From an uncultured Ignavibacteriales bacterium (GTDB taxonomy: Bacteria > Bacteroidota > Ignavibacteria > Ignavibacteriales > Ignavibacteriaceae), in NCBI GenBank assembly GCA_913053915.1, contig CAJXGP010000088.1, positions 1 to 7,387 on the forward strand: a stretch of DNA of 7,387 nucleotides. The letters are read 5' to 3'. The position numbers and the translations under genes were made by a program. The notes under the pieces were generated by a model. That model was not told the DNA's origin and did no database searches. It saw only the letters and a program-made list of their open reading frames with translations. The first letter of the stretch is position 1; each line of letters opens with the position of its first letter. Shown here one piece after another: positions 1 to 6,977 of this stretch.

Positions 1-324
1 CTTTTTACCGGTTTCAGTAGCTTGATATTTTTGTTTAGAACTATTTGGTTTATCATGAATTGTCATCTGTAAAACCTCTAAATCTAAAAGCGGGTTTATA
101 GATTTAGTTCCATTGTTCCAGTTAAAGACTTGCATAATTTCTTTCATTGTTGTTGCATCCAAACATTTTCTAATTATTGTTTCAACTTCATTCTGACTTA
201 GTACCGACTTGGTCCTAACTTGTACACTACTTGTGCACTTAAGTTGATAAAAGTACTGTTTTTAGCTTGTCCTATCATATTCCATCTTACGTACTTGTAC
301 ACTACTTATACACTGTATGGTCAT
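1..324 (-). pseudogene. Remnant of a second AlbA_2-family gene: repeat linker plus winged-helix C-terminus, one in-frame stop, cut by window edge
   Basis: An ATG at 324-322, seven bases after the stop of the preceding gene, opens a frame of 20 codons (starting MTIQCISSVQVRK). It is closed by TAA at 264-262, and the same frame then stays open for 87 codons to the left edge. The second part ends with a clear winged-helix signature: INPLLDLEVLQMTIHDKP, then NSSKQKYQATETGKK. This matches the C-terminal pattern (NPLL..GLIxMTIPDKPNS..QKYRLT) seen in AlbA_2/ATPase and Fic proteins. The linker carries the repeated phrase SSVQVR on both sides of the stop, like the repeated linkers common before this domain. 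No AlbA_2 or ATPase domain precedes it in frame. I infer the leftover 3' end of a paralogue whose front half was lost or replaced. An alternative is a small wing-only protein starting at the internal ATG at 147. A sequencing error at the TAA would still not supply the missing front half. Confidence 0.55.
218..314 (-). repeat. Two tandem pairs of an 11-bp unit, 75 bp apart
   Basis: On the plus strand the unit ACTTGTACACT occurs at 218-228, followed directly by ACTTGTGCACT at 229-239. The same arrangement recurs at 293-303 (ACTTGTACACT) and 304-314 (ACTTATACACT). The pairs are offset by exactly 75 bases, or 25 codons, so both fall in the same minus-strand frame and encode CISSVQVR and CTSSVQVR. 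This looks like an expanded linker repeat in the winged-helix remnant. An operator array is possible but less likely. Confidence 0.6.
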
Positions 325-331
325 TCCTTCA

Positions 332-1831
332 TTATTTGTTTAGATATTTTAAAACTTCTTTGCCCAGTATTGTAATCAAATATTTCTGGTTTGGTGCTTT
401 TGGTGCATGAGGGATTGTCCTGTTTACAAGTTTTTCCTCAATTAGCGGTACCAAATATTTATTATAATTTTTAAAGTGATTCGACATTTTGAGATTTTTA
501 AAAATCTCTTCCCTCGATCTTTGCAAAACACAATATTTCAAAACACTAATATGCTTCGGAGCAAGATTTTCTGCATAAAGTGCCAAGTTAAAAAGAGGGT
601 GTGGAAAGAAAGATGTTTTAAAATAACTTCTTTCATCATCGGTTTCAAAAACGGGCGCCGGAGAACCGTTGTCTTTCAAAGCTTTTATAATTGTAGGAAT
701 TCCAGTCGCTCTCCCCTCGGTAAGATGCAGTTCTTTTAGAAGTTCACCAATTCTTCTGTTTCTGTATTTACGTACATCAAACTTGTTATTCTTAAGTTTC
801 TCTTTATCGAGTGGAGGGAGCGGACCGGGAAAACTAATAATATCTAAATGAGTTGGATAAATACGAACTTCAATAGTTGAATCATTATCATAACCGCGAT
901 GGTAAACAGCATTACAAAGAGCTTCCTCCAAAGCGTCATAAGGATAATTAAAAAATCTATCGGCTTCAGCTCGCTGTTCATACTTAACAATCTTTTCTTT
1001 TACAACCATATCTTTTAGATACTCAAGTGCGCTATTAAGCTGCCGGTGCAATCCCCCGGTAAATATTTTCTCGGTGTAATTTGAACCGGCTTCATCACTA
1101 AAAGTAATAATTTCTATTTTAGCCGATGGGAAAACACTTTGAGGTTGTTTCCCAAAGAAAAGAAGTCCAACATTTTTAGGCAATAAGAACTCATCCGGTC
1201 CTTCAGCAATATTCATACTTCTTGCAATTTCATTGATAGATAGATTAGGAATTTCACTTTCGAGTTCGCTATTAACTTCATTAAGAAATGTTTTTATTGT
1301 TGATAAATCAAGATCAGATAATTGAAAAGAATGGTTGACTTGGTCATCAAATGGTATCTGATTAGCCATAGATATAAGTTCATGCTCTTCTTCAGCAGTT
1401 GGTTTAACAGTCGAAGAAAATTTCCTGATGAAATAAAAATATCTAGGTTTTTTACCTAAGGATTCCGGGCATTTATAGGGACGTGTACTTCCACCAGGAC
1501 ACCAAAGAACAAGTATTTTTTTACCTTTGAAATTGATTGGTTCAACAATAGGAAAATAGTTCGGAATAATTTTTCTGCATAATTGGTTGAGTTCGTTCTG
1601 GATTGCATCTATTTGGTTTAGTTCGAGACCTTTAGGCGGTAATGCCGGTTGTCCATTTTTTTCTTCAACACCAAGAATAACATACCCGCCACTCCAATTA
1701 TTAAAATCGTTGGCAAAAGCACATATTGTTTTTAATGTTCTTTCAGGATTCCATCCTTTACGGAATTCAATACGTTCCCATTCAACCGTTTTACCATTAA
1801 TTAATTCATTAATATTTATGGGTAAAGCCAT
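332..1831 (-). CDS. AlbA_2 (Schlafen-type) / GHKL ATPase accessory protein of the type I R-M operon
   Basis: This 499-residue protein has three parts. Residues about 12-155 form an AlbA_2 (Schlafen AlbA_2) domain, with VEWERIEFRKGWNPE, the conserved CAFANDFNNWSGGYVILGVEE stretch at 37-57, and RYFYFIRKFSSTVKPT. Residues about 285-405 form a GHKL-type ATPase (HATPase_c_4). It has the N-box EALCNAVYHRGY at 303-314 (Asn307 as the Mg/ATP ligand), DIISFPGPLP at 330-339, RNRRI at 357-361 and the lid GRATGIP at 373-379. Residues about 428-499 form a winged helix ending LVPLIEEKLVNRTIP, then NQKYLIT. The family is usually annotated as ATP-binding or a putative transcriptional regulator, and its reaction is not established. 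Length and motifs look intact. The ATG overlaps the hsdM stop (TAATG), so it should be translationally coupled to the methylase. I infer an accessory or regulatory role in restriction-modification; a separate defence role is possible. Confidence 0.9.
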   Translation of the reverse strand: MALPININELINGKTVEWERIEFRKGWNPERTLKTICAFANDFNNWSGGYVILGVEEKNGQPALPPKGLELNQIDAIQNELNQLCRKIIPNYFPIVEPINFKGKKILVLWCPGGSTRPYKCPESLGKKPRYFYFIRKFSSTVKPTAEEEHELISMANQIPFDDQVNHSFQLSDLDLSTIKTFLNEVNSELESEIPNLSINEIARSMNIAEGPDEFLLPKNVGLLFFGKQPQSVFPSAKIEIITFSDEAGSNYTEKIFTGGLHRQLNSALEYLKDMVVKEKIVKYEQRAEADRFFNYPYDALEEALCNAVYHRGYDNDSTIEVRIYPTHLDIISFPGPLPPLDKEKLKNNKFDVRKYRNRRIGELLKELHLTEGRATGIPTIIKALKDNGSPAPVFETDDERSYFKTSFFPHPLFNLALYAENLAPKHISVLKYCVLQRSREEIFKNLKMSNHFKNYNKYLVPLIEEKLVNRTIPHAPKAPNQKYLITILGKEVLKYLNK

Positions 1832-3633
1832 TATTCCATTACCTTTTTTTCAAGTTCAAGTGTTTCTTTTTCGAGTTTTAAGATATCCGCTTTAATTTTT
1901 TCCGATGGTCTCAAGGGTTTAAATTCATAGAAATATTTTGTGAAGTTAATTTCATAACCGGTTTTGGTTTTTGTTTCGTCAATCCGGGAATTAGGTAAAT
2001 GTGGTTTTACTTCACGCTGAAAGTATTCTTCAATTGTTTGCGGAACAAGTTTTTTATGTTCGTCATATTTAAGGAATGGAATATTTTCATAATCACGTAA
2101 ATTGGTATCGGGTTTTGGATTACCTTTTTTATCTTTTACTATATTTCCTTCTTTATCTTTAAGAGGGTGTTCAACGGTTATACGCCAATAGCCAAAAAAT
2201 TTATTGGGATAGATTTTGCAGAATTCGTTTTCCACAAAGTCGCCGTAAAGTTTTGTAATAAAGCCGATACCTTTTTCTTCACCGTTTTCATTTATTTCTT
2301 TCCTCTTATTGCCAAGACTTCTTGTCATTTTTTTCCAGAAACGGTTTTCATTTAGTTTGCCTTGTTGAATTAATTCTTCATCTTTTTTGCCCGTTGCATT
2401 TATAAGCTGAATTTTACCTTTCCGTTCAGGGCTTTTATGATTGGTCAAAATCCATATATAAGTAGAAATGCCGGTATTATAAAAAAGTTGATCGGGCAGA
2501 GCAATAATAGCTTCGAGCCAATCGTTTTCAATAATCCATTTGCGGATATTACTTTCACCGCTTCCGGCTTGTCCTGTAAACAAAGGCGAACCGTTAAAGA
2601 CAATAGCTATACGGCTACCATCCGCTTTCATTTTAGATAACAAATGTTGAAGGAATAAAAGTGAGCCGTCATTGATACGGGGAAGTCCTGCACCGAAACG
2701 ACCGGCAAAACCTTGGTCTTCAAATTCATCTTTAATAACTTTTTGTGCTTTTTTCCAGTCAACACCGAATGGTGGATTTGTGAGCATATAATCGAAGTAT
2801 TCACCCTTTAGGTTATCGGTTGTAAAAGTATTACCGAATTTTATGTTTGAGGGATTTTCTCCTTTTATGAGCATATCGGATTTACAAATGGCATAAGATT
2901 CGGAATTTAATTCTTGTCCGAATACTTCAAGTTTTGCTTGAGGATTTAAATTATTGAGATGTGTCTCGGCAACTGAAAGCATACCACCGGTTCCGCAGGC
3001 GGGATCATAAAGAGTTTTAACTATGCCTTCTTTAGTAAGAATATCGTTATCAGAAACAAACAAAACATTAACCATTAGTCTAATAACTTCTCTCGGTGTA
3101 AAATGTTCTCCTGCAGTTTCATTAGAAAGTTCAGCAAACTTGCGGATAAGTTCTTCAAAGATATAGCCCATCTCCATAGTACTGGCAAAACTAAAATCAA
3201 TATCGGCAAAAGCAGAAACGATAAGAAAAAGTATATCGGTATTTGGTTTATCAAGAATTTTAATTTGTTCTTCAAAATTAAAATACTCGATTATCTCTCT
3301 TGCACTAACGGAGAACCCGTTAATATAATTTCTTAGATTTGCTGCAATATTATCCGGATCGGCTTTAAGTTTTTCAAAATCGTACTTACTATGATTGTGA
3401 AAATTTTGTCCGGCAATTTTATTAAGAGTAATATCTCTTGGTGCTTCAGATAGGCTATCAAGTTTAGGAAGATAGTCTAATACTTTTTGTTTAGTCGGGG
3501 ATAAAACACTATCTAATCTACGGAGTACAGTCATTGGCAGAATTACCTTACCATAGTCGGATTGTTTATAATCGCCACGAAGTAAGTCTGCTACCTTCCA
3601 GATAAGGTTGGCTTTTTCTTTGAAATTTACCAT
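1831..3633 (-). CDS. hsdM: Type I restriction-modification system DNA methylase subunit (N6-adenine)
   Basis: The protein transfers a methyl group from SAM to adenine N6 at the type I target site, acting in a complex with HsdS and HsdR. The N-terminus (NFKEKANLIWKVADLLRG, then DYGKVILPMTVLRRLD) is the HsdM_N helical domain. The methylase domain follows. It has GEHFTPREVIRLMV near residue 175, the SAM-binding DPACGTGGM near 210, and the catalytic NPPF near 286. The part from about 480 (FGYWRITVEHPL, later GYEINFTKYFY) is typical of the longer HsdM subgroup. The tail is a charged coiled coil that may contact HsdS. I chose the ATG at 3633 (MVNFKEK, 600 residues), because homologues start close to this point. 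A GTG two codons upstream (3639) is the alternative. No strong Shine-Dalgarno sequence is visible, only GGGTG. It is first in the operon, behind a 385-base gap, and overlaps the next gene by one base. hsdS and hsdR are not in the window. Confidence 0.96.
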   Translation of the reverse strand: MVNFKEKANLIWKVADLLRGDYKQSDYGKVILPMTVLRRLDSVLSPTKQKVLDYLPKLDSLSEAPRDITLNKIAGQNFHNHSKYDFEKLKADPDNIAANLRNYINGFSVSAREIIEYFNFEEQIKILDKPNTDILFLIVSAFADIDFSFASTMEMGYIFEELIRKFAELSNETAGEHFTPREVIRLMVNVLFVSDNDILTKEGIVKTLYDPACGTGGMLSVAETHLNNLNPQAKLEVFGQELNSESYAICKSDMLIKGENPSNIKFGNTFTTDNLKGEYFDYMLTNPPFGVDWKKAQKVIKDEFEDQGFAGRFGAGLPRINDGSLLFLQHLLSKMKADGSRIAIVFNGSPLFTGQAGSGESNIRKWIIENDWLEAIIALPDQLFYNTGISTYIWILTNHKSPERKGKIQLINATGKKDEELIQQGKLNENRFWKKMTRSLGNKRKEINENGEEKGIGFITKLYGDFVENEFCKIYPNKFFGYWRITVEHPLKDKEGNIVKDKKGNPKPDTNLRDYENIPFLKYDEHKKLVPQTIEEYFQREVKPHLPNSRIDETKTKTGYEINFTKYFYEFKPLRPSEKIKADILKLEKETLELEKKVME

Positions 3634-3687
3634 TGGCACCCAAAAAAATGAAAATAAAAACTAACAAAGTTTAAATTCTTAAAATAT

Positions 3688-3716
3688 TTTCTAAAAAACA
3701 AAAGGAATATTGTCAA
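3688..3716 (-). promoter_or_regulatory. Candidate promoter for the hsdM operon
   Basis: Reading the minus strand, TTGACA (3716-3711) is a perfect sigma-70 -35 box. After a 17-base spacer comes TAGAAA (3693-3688), four of six matches to TATAAT. Transcription would start near 3680 and give a leader of about 45 bases to the hsdM ATG. It is placed correctly for the first gene of the operon. The region is very AT-rich, so a chance match is possible, and Bacteroidota-type sigma factors prefer other boxes. Confidence 0.35.
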
Positions 3717-3782
3717 TGATCAATAATCATAAAATTATAGCTAATGAAGTATGGGAATGTAACCGGTAACTACTTCTTGTAT

Positions 3783-3908
3783 CTATAAACTATTTTTATA
3801 ATTTAAAAGGCGAGTCCACTCCGAAAAGGCATTTTTCAACAAAAGGGCAAAATTGGTATTTTCGGAATAATATATTTTTTGTTCGTTTTGTTGTGAAAAA
3901 CGTTTCAT
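3783..3908 (-). CDS. Doubtful 41-residue small ORF
   Basis: An ATG at 3908-3906 opens 41 codons ending in TAG (3785-3783). The peptide starts MKRFSQQNEQKIYY and ends KNAFSEWTRLLNYKNSL. It has no signal peptide, membrane segment or motif I can name, and no Shine-Dalgarno sequence precedes it, only AT-rich sequence. The stretch encoding FSEWTRLLNYKNSL is less AT-rich than its surroundings and could belong to a dispersed repeat rather than a gene. It is listed because it is the only open frame of any length in the gap. It may well be chance. Confidence 0.2.
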   Translation of the reverse strand: MKRFSQQNEQKIYYSENTNFALLLKNAFSEWTRLLNYKNSL

Positions 3909-4024
3909 AGATAAATATATTACATGACGATCACATAAAGAAATTAGACTGAATTTCCTTAATTAAATTATACTGCTCAAGTTCTTAGGAATAAAGATTC
4001 AGTAAAAAAGTGTTATAACCGGCG

Positions 4025-4216
4025 CTATTGTTTTTCGGCTTTACGCTGCGCTTTTACATCTTGAATATCCTTACGGATTTCTTGTAAGGTTTTTCTTAAA
4101 TCGCTCAACCCCTTTCGCAGCCTTGTACCGGCAATAGCTTGCCCTCTATCATAGAATTTTTCAAAATCTCCTTCAAGATTTTTTACAGTTTGTAACAATT
4201 CTTCATACTTGTTCAT
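4025..4216 (-). CDS. Histone H1-like (Hc1 family) nucleoid protein
   Basis: This is a small, mildly basic, helix-rich protein of 63 residues (15 Lys/Arg against 11 Asp/Glu). The central LEGDFEKFYDRG, then AGTRLRKGLSDLRK and EIRKDI, match the short histone H1-like proteins widespread in Bacteroidota and relatives (Hc1 family; the Chlamydia member binds and condenses DNA). It is therefore likely to be nucleoid-associated, although DNA binding by these short versions is poorly characterised. It lacks the long Lys/Ala-rich tail of chlamydial Hc1, and that length is normal for the Bacteroidota type. The ATG is well supported by AGGAGG eight bases upstream. It lies 35 bases after the iron-sulphur oxidoreductase gene on the same strand, so it may be read from that transcript. 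The strong ribosome binding site suggests high expression. Confidence 0.82.
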   Translation of the reverse strand: MNKYEELLQTVKNLEGDFEKFYDRGQAIAGTRLRKGLSDLRKTLQEIRKDIQDVKAQRKAEKQ

Positions 4217-4224
4217 ATATTATA

Positions 4225-4230
4225 CCTCCT
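4225..4230 (-). promoter_or_regulatory. Strong Shine-Dalgarno site of the histone-like gene
   Basis: The minus strand reads AGGAGG at 4230-4225, eight bases before the ATG at 4216. It fixes the start of the histone-like gene. It is the only canonical site in front of any complete gene in the window; hsdM, the oxidoreductase and bioY have none or only weak ones. Confidence 0.85.
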
Positions 4231-4251
4231 ATAAAAATTAAATAAAAATTG

Positions 4252-6252
4252 TTATTTAGAATTTTCAAGAACGATCTCAGCAATATCTTTAACGGCAACA
4301 TCATCGGTTTTATCAAAATGTTTGACGCCGTCGCTTAGCATAGTCATACAAAAAGGGCAAGCGGAAGCAATTGTACCGACATTAGTTTTCAACGCTTCTT
4401 CGGTACGAACTACATTAATACTTTCCCCTTCCTCATCTTCTAGAAACATCCGTCCTCCGCCGGCACCGCAGCACATTCCTTTACTTTTATTCCGCTCCAT
4501 CTCTTTTAATTGTAAACCTTTTATTTTTTTCAACGAATTTCGAGGTGAATCATAAACATGATTATACCTACCGAGATAGCAAGAATCATGATAAGTTAAT
4601 TGAATGTTACTGTTACTATTTTTTAATTCTATTTTCCCCACATTAAGTAAACTCTCAATCATCTGAGTGTGATGAATTACTTCATAGTTACCTCCAAATT
4701 GTTTATATTCATTTTTAAGTGAATTAAAACAATGCGGGCATGCAGTAACTATTTTCTTAACACCGTAATTATTTAATGTTTCAATATTTTCTTTCATCAT
4801 CATCTGGGCAAGATATTCATTACCCAACCTTCTGGCAACATCACCGTTACATTTTTCCTCAGTTCCAAGAATCCTGAAATCGATTTTAGCTTTTTGCATT
4901 AGAGTAGCAAAAGCCTGAGTAACTTTTTTATAACGGTTATCGAAAGAACCGGCGCAACCGACCCAAAATAAAATCTCGCCATCCGAATCTTCCGCCAAGG
5001 TTTTGATATTCATACCTTCTGCCCATTGAGCACGATCCTGTTTATTAAATGCCCACGGTGTGAAGTTTGTTTCTATACTTTTAAAAACCGCGTTCAAATT
5101 ATTCGGAAATTCAGCTTCAGTTAAAACGAGGTCCCTTCGCATATCAATAATTGAATCCAAATGCTCAATCATAACAGGGCACTCTTGAACGCATGCCATG
5201 CAGGTTGTACACTGCCATAATTCTTTATCACTAATATAATTATGCACCAGCACTTTTGTTAATACCTTATTTCCGGTCTCACCGTCTAAAATTAATGGTG
5301 CTTTTTCAATGGTTCTTTTGCGAATATCAACCATTATTTTTCTCGGTGATAATGATTTTCCGGCAGTTGCCGCAGGGCAAACCGCAGTACATCTACCGCA
5401 TTCGGTACATGTGTATCCATCTAATATCTGTTTCCACGAAAAGTTGTCGATATCGGCAGCACCAAATACTTCAATACTTTCATCTTCAAGATCAATCGGT
5501 TTTAAAGTATTTCTTATTGAATCGATGTTTGCAAAATAAGTATTCGGAATGGAAGTTAATATATGGAGATGTTTTGAGTAAGGTAAATAATTTAAAAATC
5601 CTAGAACAACTGTGACATGCATCCACCAAAAAATTTCAAAATAAGTAGAAGCTTGTTGGACTCCACCATGATAAATTATCGGACTTAACCAAGCAGTAAT
5701 AGGCCTTACTCCATAGTGACTCAAAATAAAATTATGTTCAGCTATTAAAGAAATATTTTCACCGAACATTGCAATAACAACCAACATGATCATAATCAAA
5801 ATGAATGCTGCATCAAGCTGCCCTGATCTCTCAACTTTCAAACGCGGAACTTTTTGTACGAATCTTCGATAAAGAGCAAATAGACATGCAATAAATACCA
5901 ATAAACCGAATATATCCTGCACAAACGTTACGAGTGAATAAAAAACGCCCGTTCCTGCTAAAGTAAATGGGGAATAAAATCCTTGTATTAATGCTTCCGA
6001 AACAGCAAACAAAAACAACATGAACCCCCAGAATATCAGGAAATGCAAAGTACCGGCTACAGGGTCTCTTAATAATTTTGATTGTCCGAAAACTATTTTG
6101 AGAACTCTTTGTATTCTCTTTAGAGGTTGATCAAATCTGTAATCTTTTTTCTTTGCTACAAGCATGTATTTGATTAATTTTCGACAACTCCATGTAAACA
6201 AACCAATAGCAAATACAAAGAAAAATATAAAAATTATATTTTTCAGTTCCAT
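4252..6252 (-). CDS. Membrane cytochrome b / iron-sulphur oxidoreductase (NarI-HdrC-HdrB fusion, ETF-linked type)
   Basis: This 666-residue fusion protein probably passes electrons between a soluble carrier, such as electron transfer flavoprotein, and membrane quinone. The first 235 residues hold about five membrane helices of the nitrate reductase gamma (NarI-like) type. Possible heme b ligands are His70 (GTLHFLIFWGF), His173, His212 (WWMHVTVV) and His228/His230. An HdrC-like ferredoxin domain follows, with CTECGRCTAVCP (Cys282, 285, 288, 292) and CTTCMACVQECP (Cys348, 351, 354, 358), for two [4Fe-4S] clusters. Two HdrB-like CCG domains end the protein. The first has Cys433, Cys468 and CPHC at 505-508, the second Cys558, CCGAGGGRMF at 594-603 and CPFC at 632-635. 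The first has CN where the consensus has CC, as is common in this subfamily. Partner genes etfA/etfB are not in the window. The ATG start begins directly with the first helix. No Shine-Dalgarno sequence is visible. Heterodisulfide-reductase-like activity is a less likely alternative. Confidence 0.9.
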   Translation of the reverse strand: MELKNIIFIFFFVFAIGLFTWSCRKLIKYMLVAKKKDYRFDQPLKRIQRVLKIVFGQSKLLRDPVAGTLHFLIFWGFMLFLFAVSEALIQGFYSPFTLAGTGVFYSLVTFVQDIFGLLVFIACLFALYRRFVQKVPRLKVERSGQLDAAFILIMIMLVVIAMFGENISLIAEHNFILSHYGVRPITAWLSPIIYHGGVQQASTYFEIFWWMHVTVVLGFLNYLPYSKHLHILTSIPNTYFANIDSIRNTLKPIDLEDESIEVFGAADIDNFSWKQILDGYTCTECGRCTAVCPAATAGKSLSPRKIMVDIRKRTIEKAPLILDGETGNKVLTKVLVHNYISDKELWQCTTCMACVQECPVMIEHLDSIIDMRRDLVLTEAEFPNNLNAVFKSIETNFTPWAFNKQDRAQWAEGMNIKTLAEDSDGEILFWVGCAGSFDNRYKKVTQAFATLMQKAKIDFRILGTEEKCNGDVARRLGNEYLAQMMMKENIETLNNYGVKKIVTACPHCFNSLKNEYKQFGGNYEVIHHTQMIESLLNVGKIELKNSNSNIQLTYHDSCYLGRYNHVYDSPRNSLKKIKGLQLKEMERNKSKGMCCGAGGGRMFLEDEEGESINVVRTEEALKTNVGTIASACPFCMTMLSDGVKHFDKTDDVAVKDIAEIVLENSK

Positions 6253-6380
6253 AATAGTATGAAATATTAGTAGTTAAAAACGGATAAGCCAACTAAGAAA
6301 AGTTAAAACAATTTTCTAAAATTCATTAATAATTGAAATCAATGAGATTTTATTTCATATTATACTTTTTCGTAACAGAC

Positions 6381-6977
6381 TTATTTATGATTTACTTGAT
6401 TTCGTAAAAATCCAAAATAGATACCGGCAGCGATAAACACCTTAAAGAGCATCCAAACAAGAAATACAACTGCACCGGATATTAATGCCTCTTTAATATC
6501 ATGAATATAAACCATACTTAAATACAATGAGCCTAATAAAAGGATTAATAGATTGCCAATTAACATCGACAAAACAATTCCGGTATAACTTTTATATTTT
6601 TCAATCAGATAACCTGTAACAAAAGCAGCTATTGGGAAAGATAGCAAATACCCGCCTGTCGGTCCGAATAATCTGGCAAAACCTATTGAAAGATCAGGAA
6701 TTTGAGCGAACACCGGCAAACCGGTAAAACCTAAAAATAAATATATTATTTGACTTAATGCACCTCTTTTGGCTCCTAAGAAAGCACCTGCAAAAAGGAC
6801 CATCATTGTCTGTAAAGTAAAAGGTACAGGTTTTACAGGAATCGTAATTTGGGCAGCTATTGCCGTTAAAAAAGAAAAAGATAAAATCCAGAAAACCTGA
6901 GATGCATTAATTACATTTAATAAGTTTAAAAATTTACTATCGGAAACATTCTCTTTAATTGGCATCATTATCCTCAT
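6381..6977 (-). CDS. bioY: Biotin transporter substrate-binding subunit BioY
   Basis: This is the integral membrane S-component of an energy-coupling-factor transporter that captures biotin. The 198 residues contain about six hydrophobic helices. The family hallmarks are clear: AAQITIPVKPVPFTLQT near 41-57, AGAFLGAKRGALSQIIYLFLG near 63-83, GLPVF at 86-90, and the strongly conserved FGPTGGYLLSFPIAAF near 104-119. The energising partners (EcfA ATPases and EcfT) are absent from the window; BioY proteins may share an ECF module encoded elsewhere or in some species work alone. The ATG at 6977 overlaps the stop of the upstream hydrolase (ATGA), indicating coupled translation. In-frame ATGs at 6968 and 6965 are alternative starts, and GAGG at 6976-6973 could serve the later one. 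I see no biotin-repressor operator, but the operon's promoter lies outside the window. Confidence 0.95.
   Translation of the reverse strand: MRIMMPIKENVSDSKFLNLLNVINASQVFWILSFSFLTAIAAQITIPVKPVPFTLQTMMVLFAGAFLGAKRGALSQIIYLFLGFTGLPVFAQIPDLSIGFARLFGPTGGYLLSFPIAAFVTGYLIEKYKSYTGIVLSMLIGNLLILLLGSLYLSMVYIHDIKEALISGAVVFLVWMLFKVFIAAGIYFGFLRNQVNHK

Larger units (their letters stand above)
3640..4024. other. 385-base intergenic region between the histone-like gene and hsdM
   Basis: This is an AT-rich gap separating the metabolic genes from the restriction-modification operon. It holds the candidate promoter at 3688-3716. It also holds an inverted repeat GAAGTA (3746-3751) / TACTTC (3771-3776), whose 19-base spacer contains the direct repeat GTAAC-CG-GTAAC (3759-3770). 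A doubtful 41-codon ORF lies at 3783-3908. I see no convincing GC-rich hairpin with a T-run after the histone-like gene, no tRNA and no insertion-sequence end. The inverted repeat lies about 30 bases upstream of the -35 box and could bind a regulator, but nothing in the window identifies one. Confidence 0.6.

Noticed and set aside
1..314. CRISPR array or insertion-sequence end suggested by the repeats at the left edge
   Set aside because: The units are 11 bp, in tandem pairs, coding in frame, with no spacers of CRISPR size and no transposase or terminal inverted repeats.
476..851. Plus-strand ORFs of 87 and 60 codons
   Set aside because: They lie antisense inside the AlbA_2/ATPase gene, whose domains are clear on the other strand, and encode no recognisable domain.
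3075..3275. Minus-strand ORF of 66 codons with a hydrophobic stretch
   Set aside because: It is an out-of-frame reading within hsdM; the hydrophobic run is a by-product of the AT-rich coding sequence.
3637..3639. GTG as start of hsdM
   Set aside because: It adds only two residues before an ATG whose following sequence matches the usual HsdM N-terminus. It remains possible but is less likely.
5256..5615. Plus-strand ORF of 119 codons, overlapping another of 76 codons
   Set aside because: It is opposite the ferredoxin-domain part of the oxidoreductase gene. Its peptide has no family features.
6318..6351. Imperfect inverted repeat between bioY and the oxidoreductase gene, considered as a terminator
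   Set aside because: The arms (AAAATTCATT and AATGAGATTTT) are nearly all A/T with a bulge and a 13-base loop, and no clean T-run follows. It is too weak in such AT-rich sequence.
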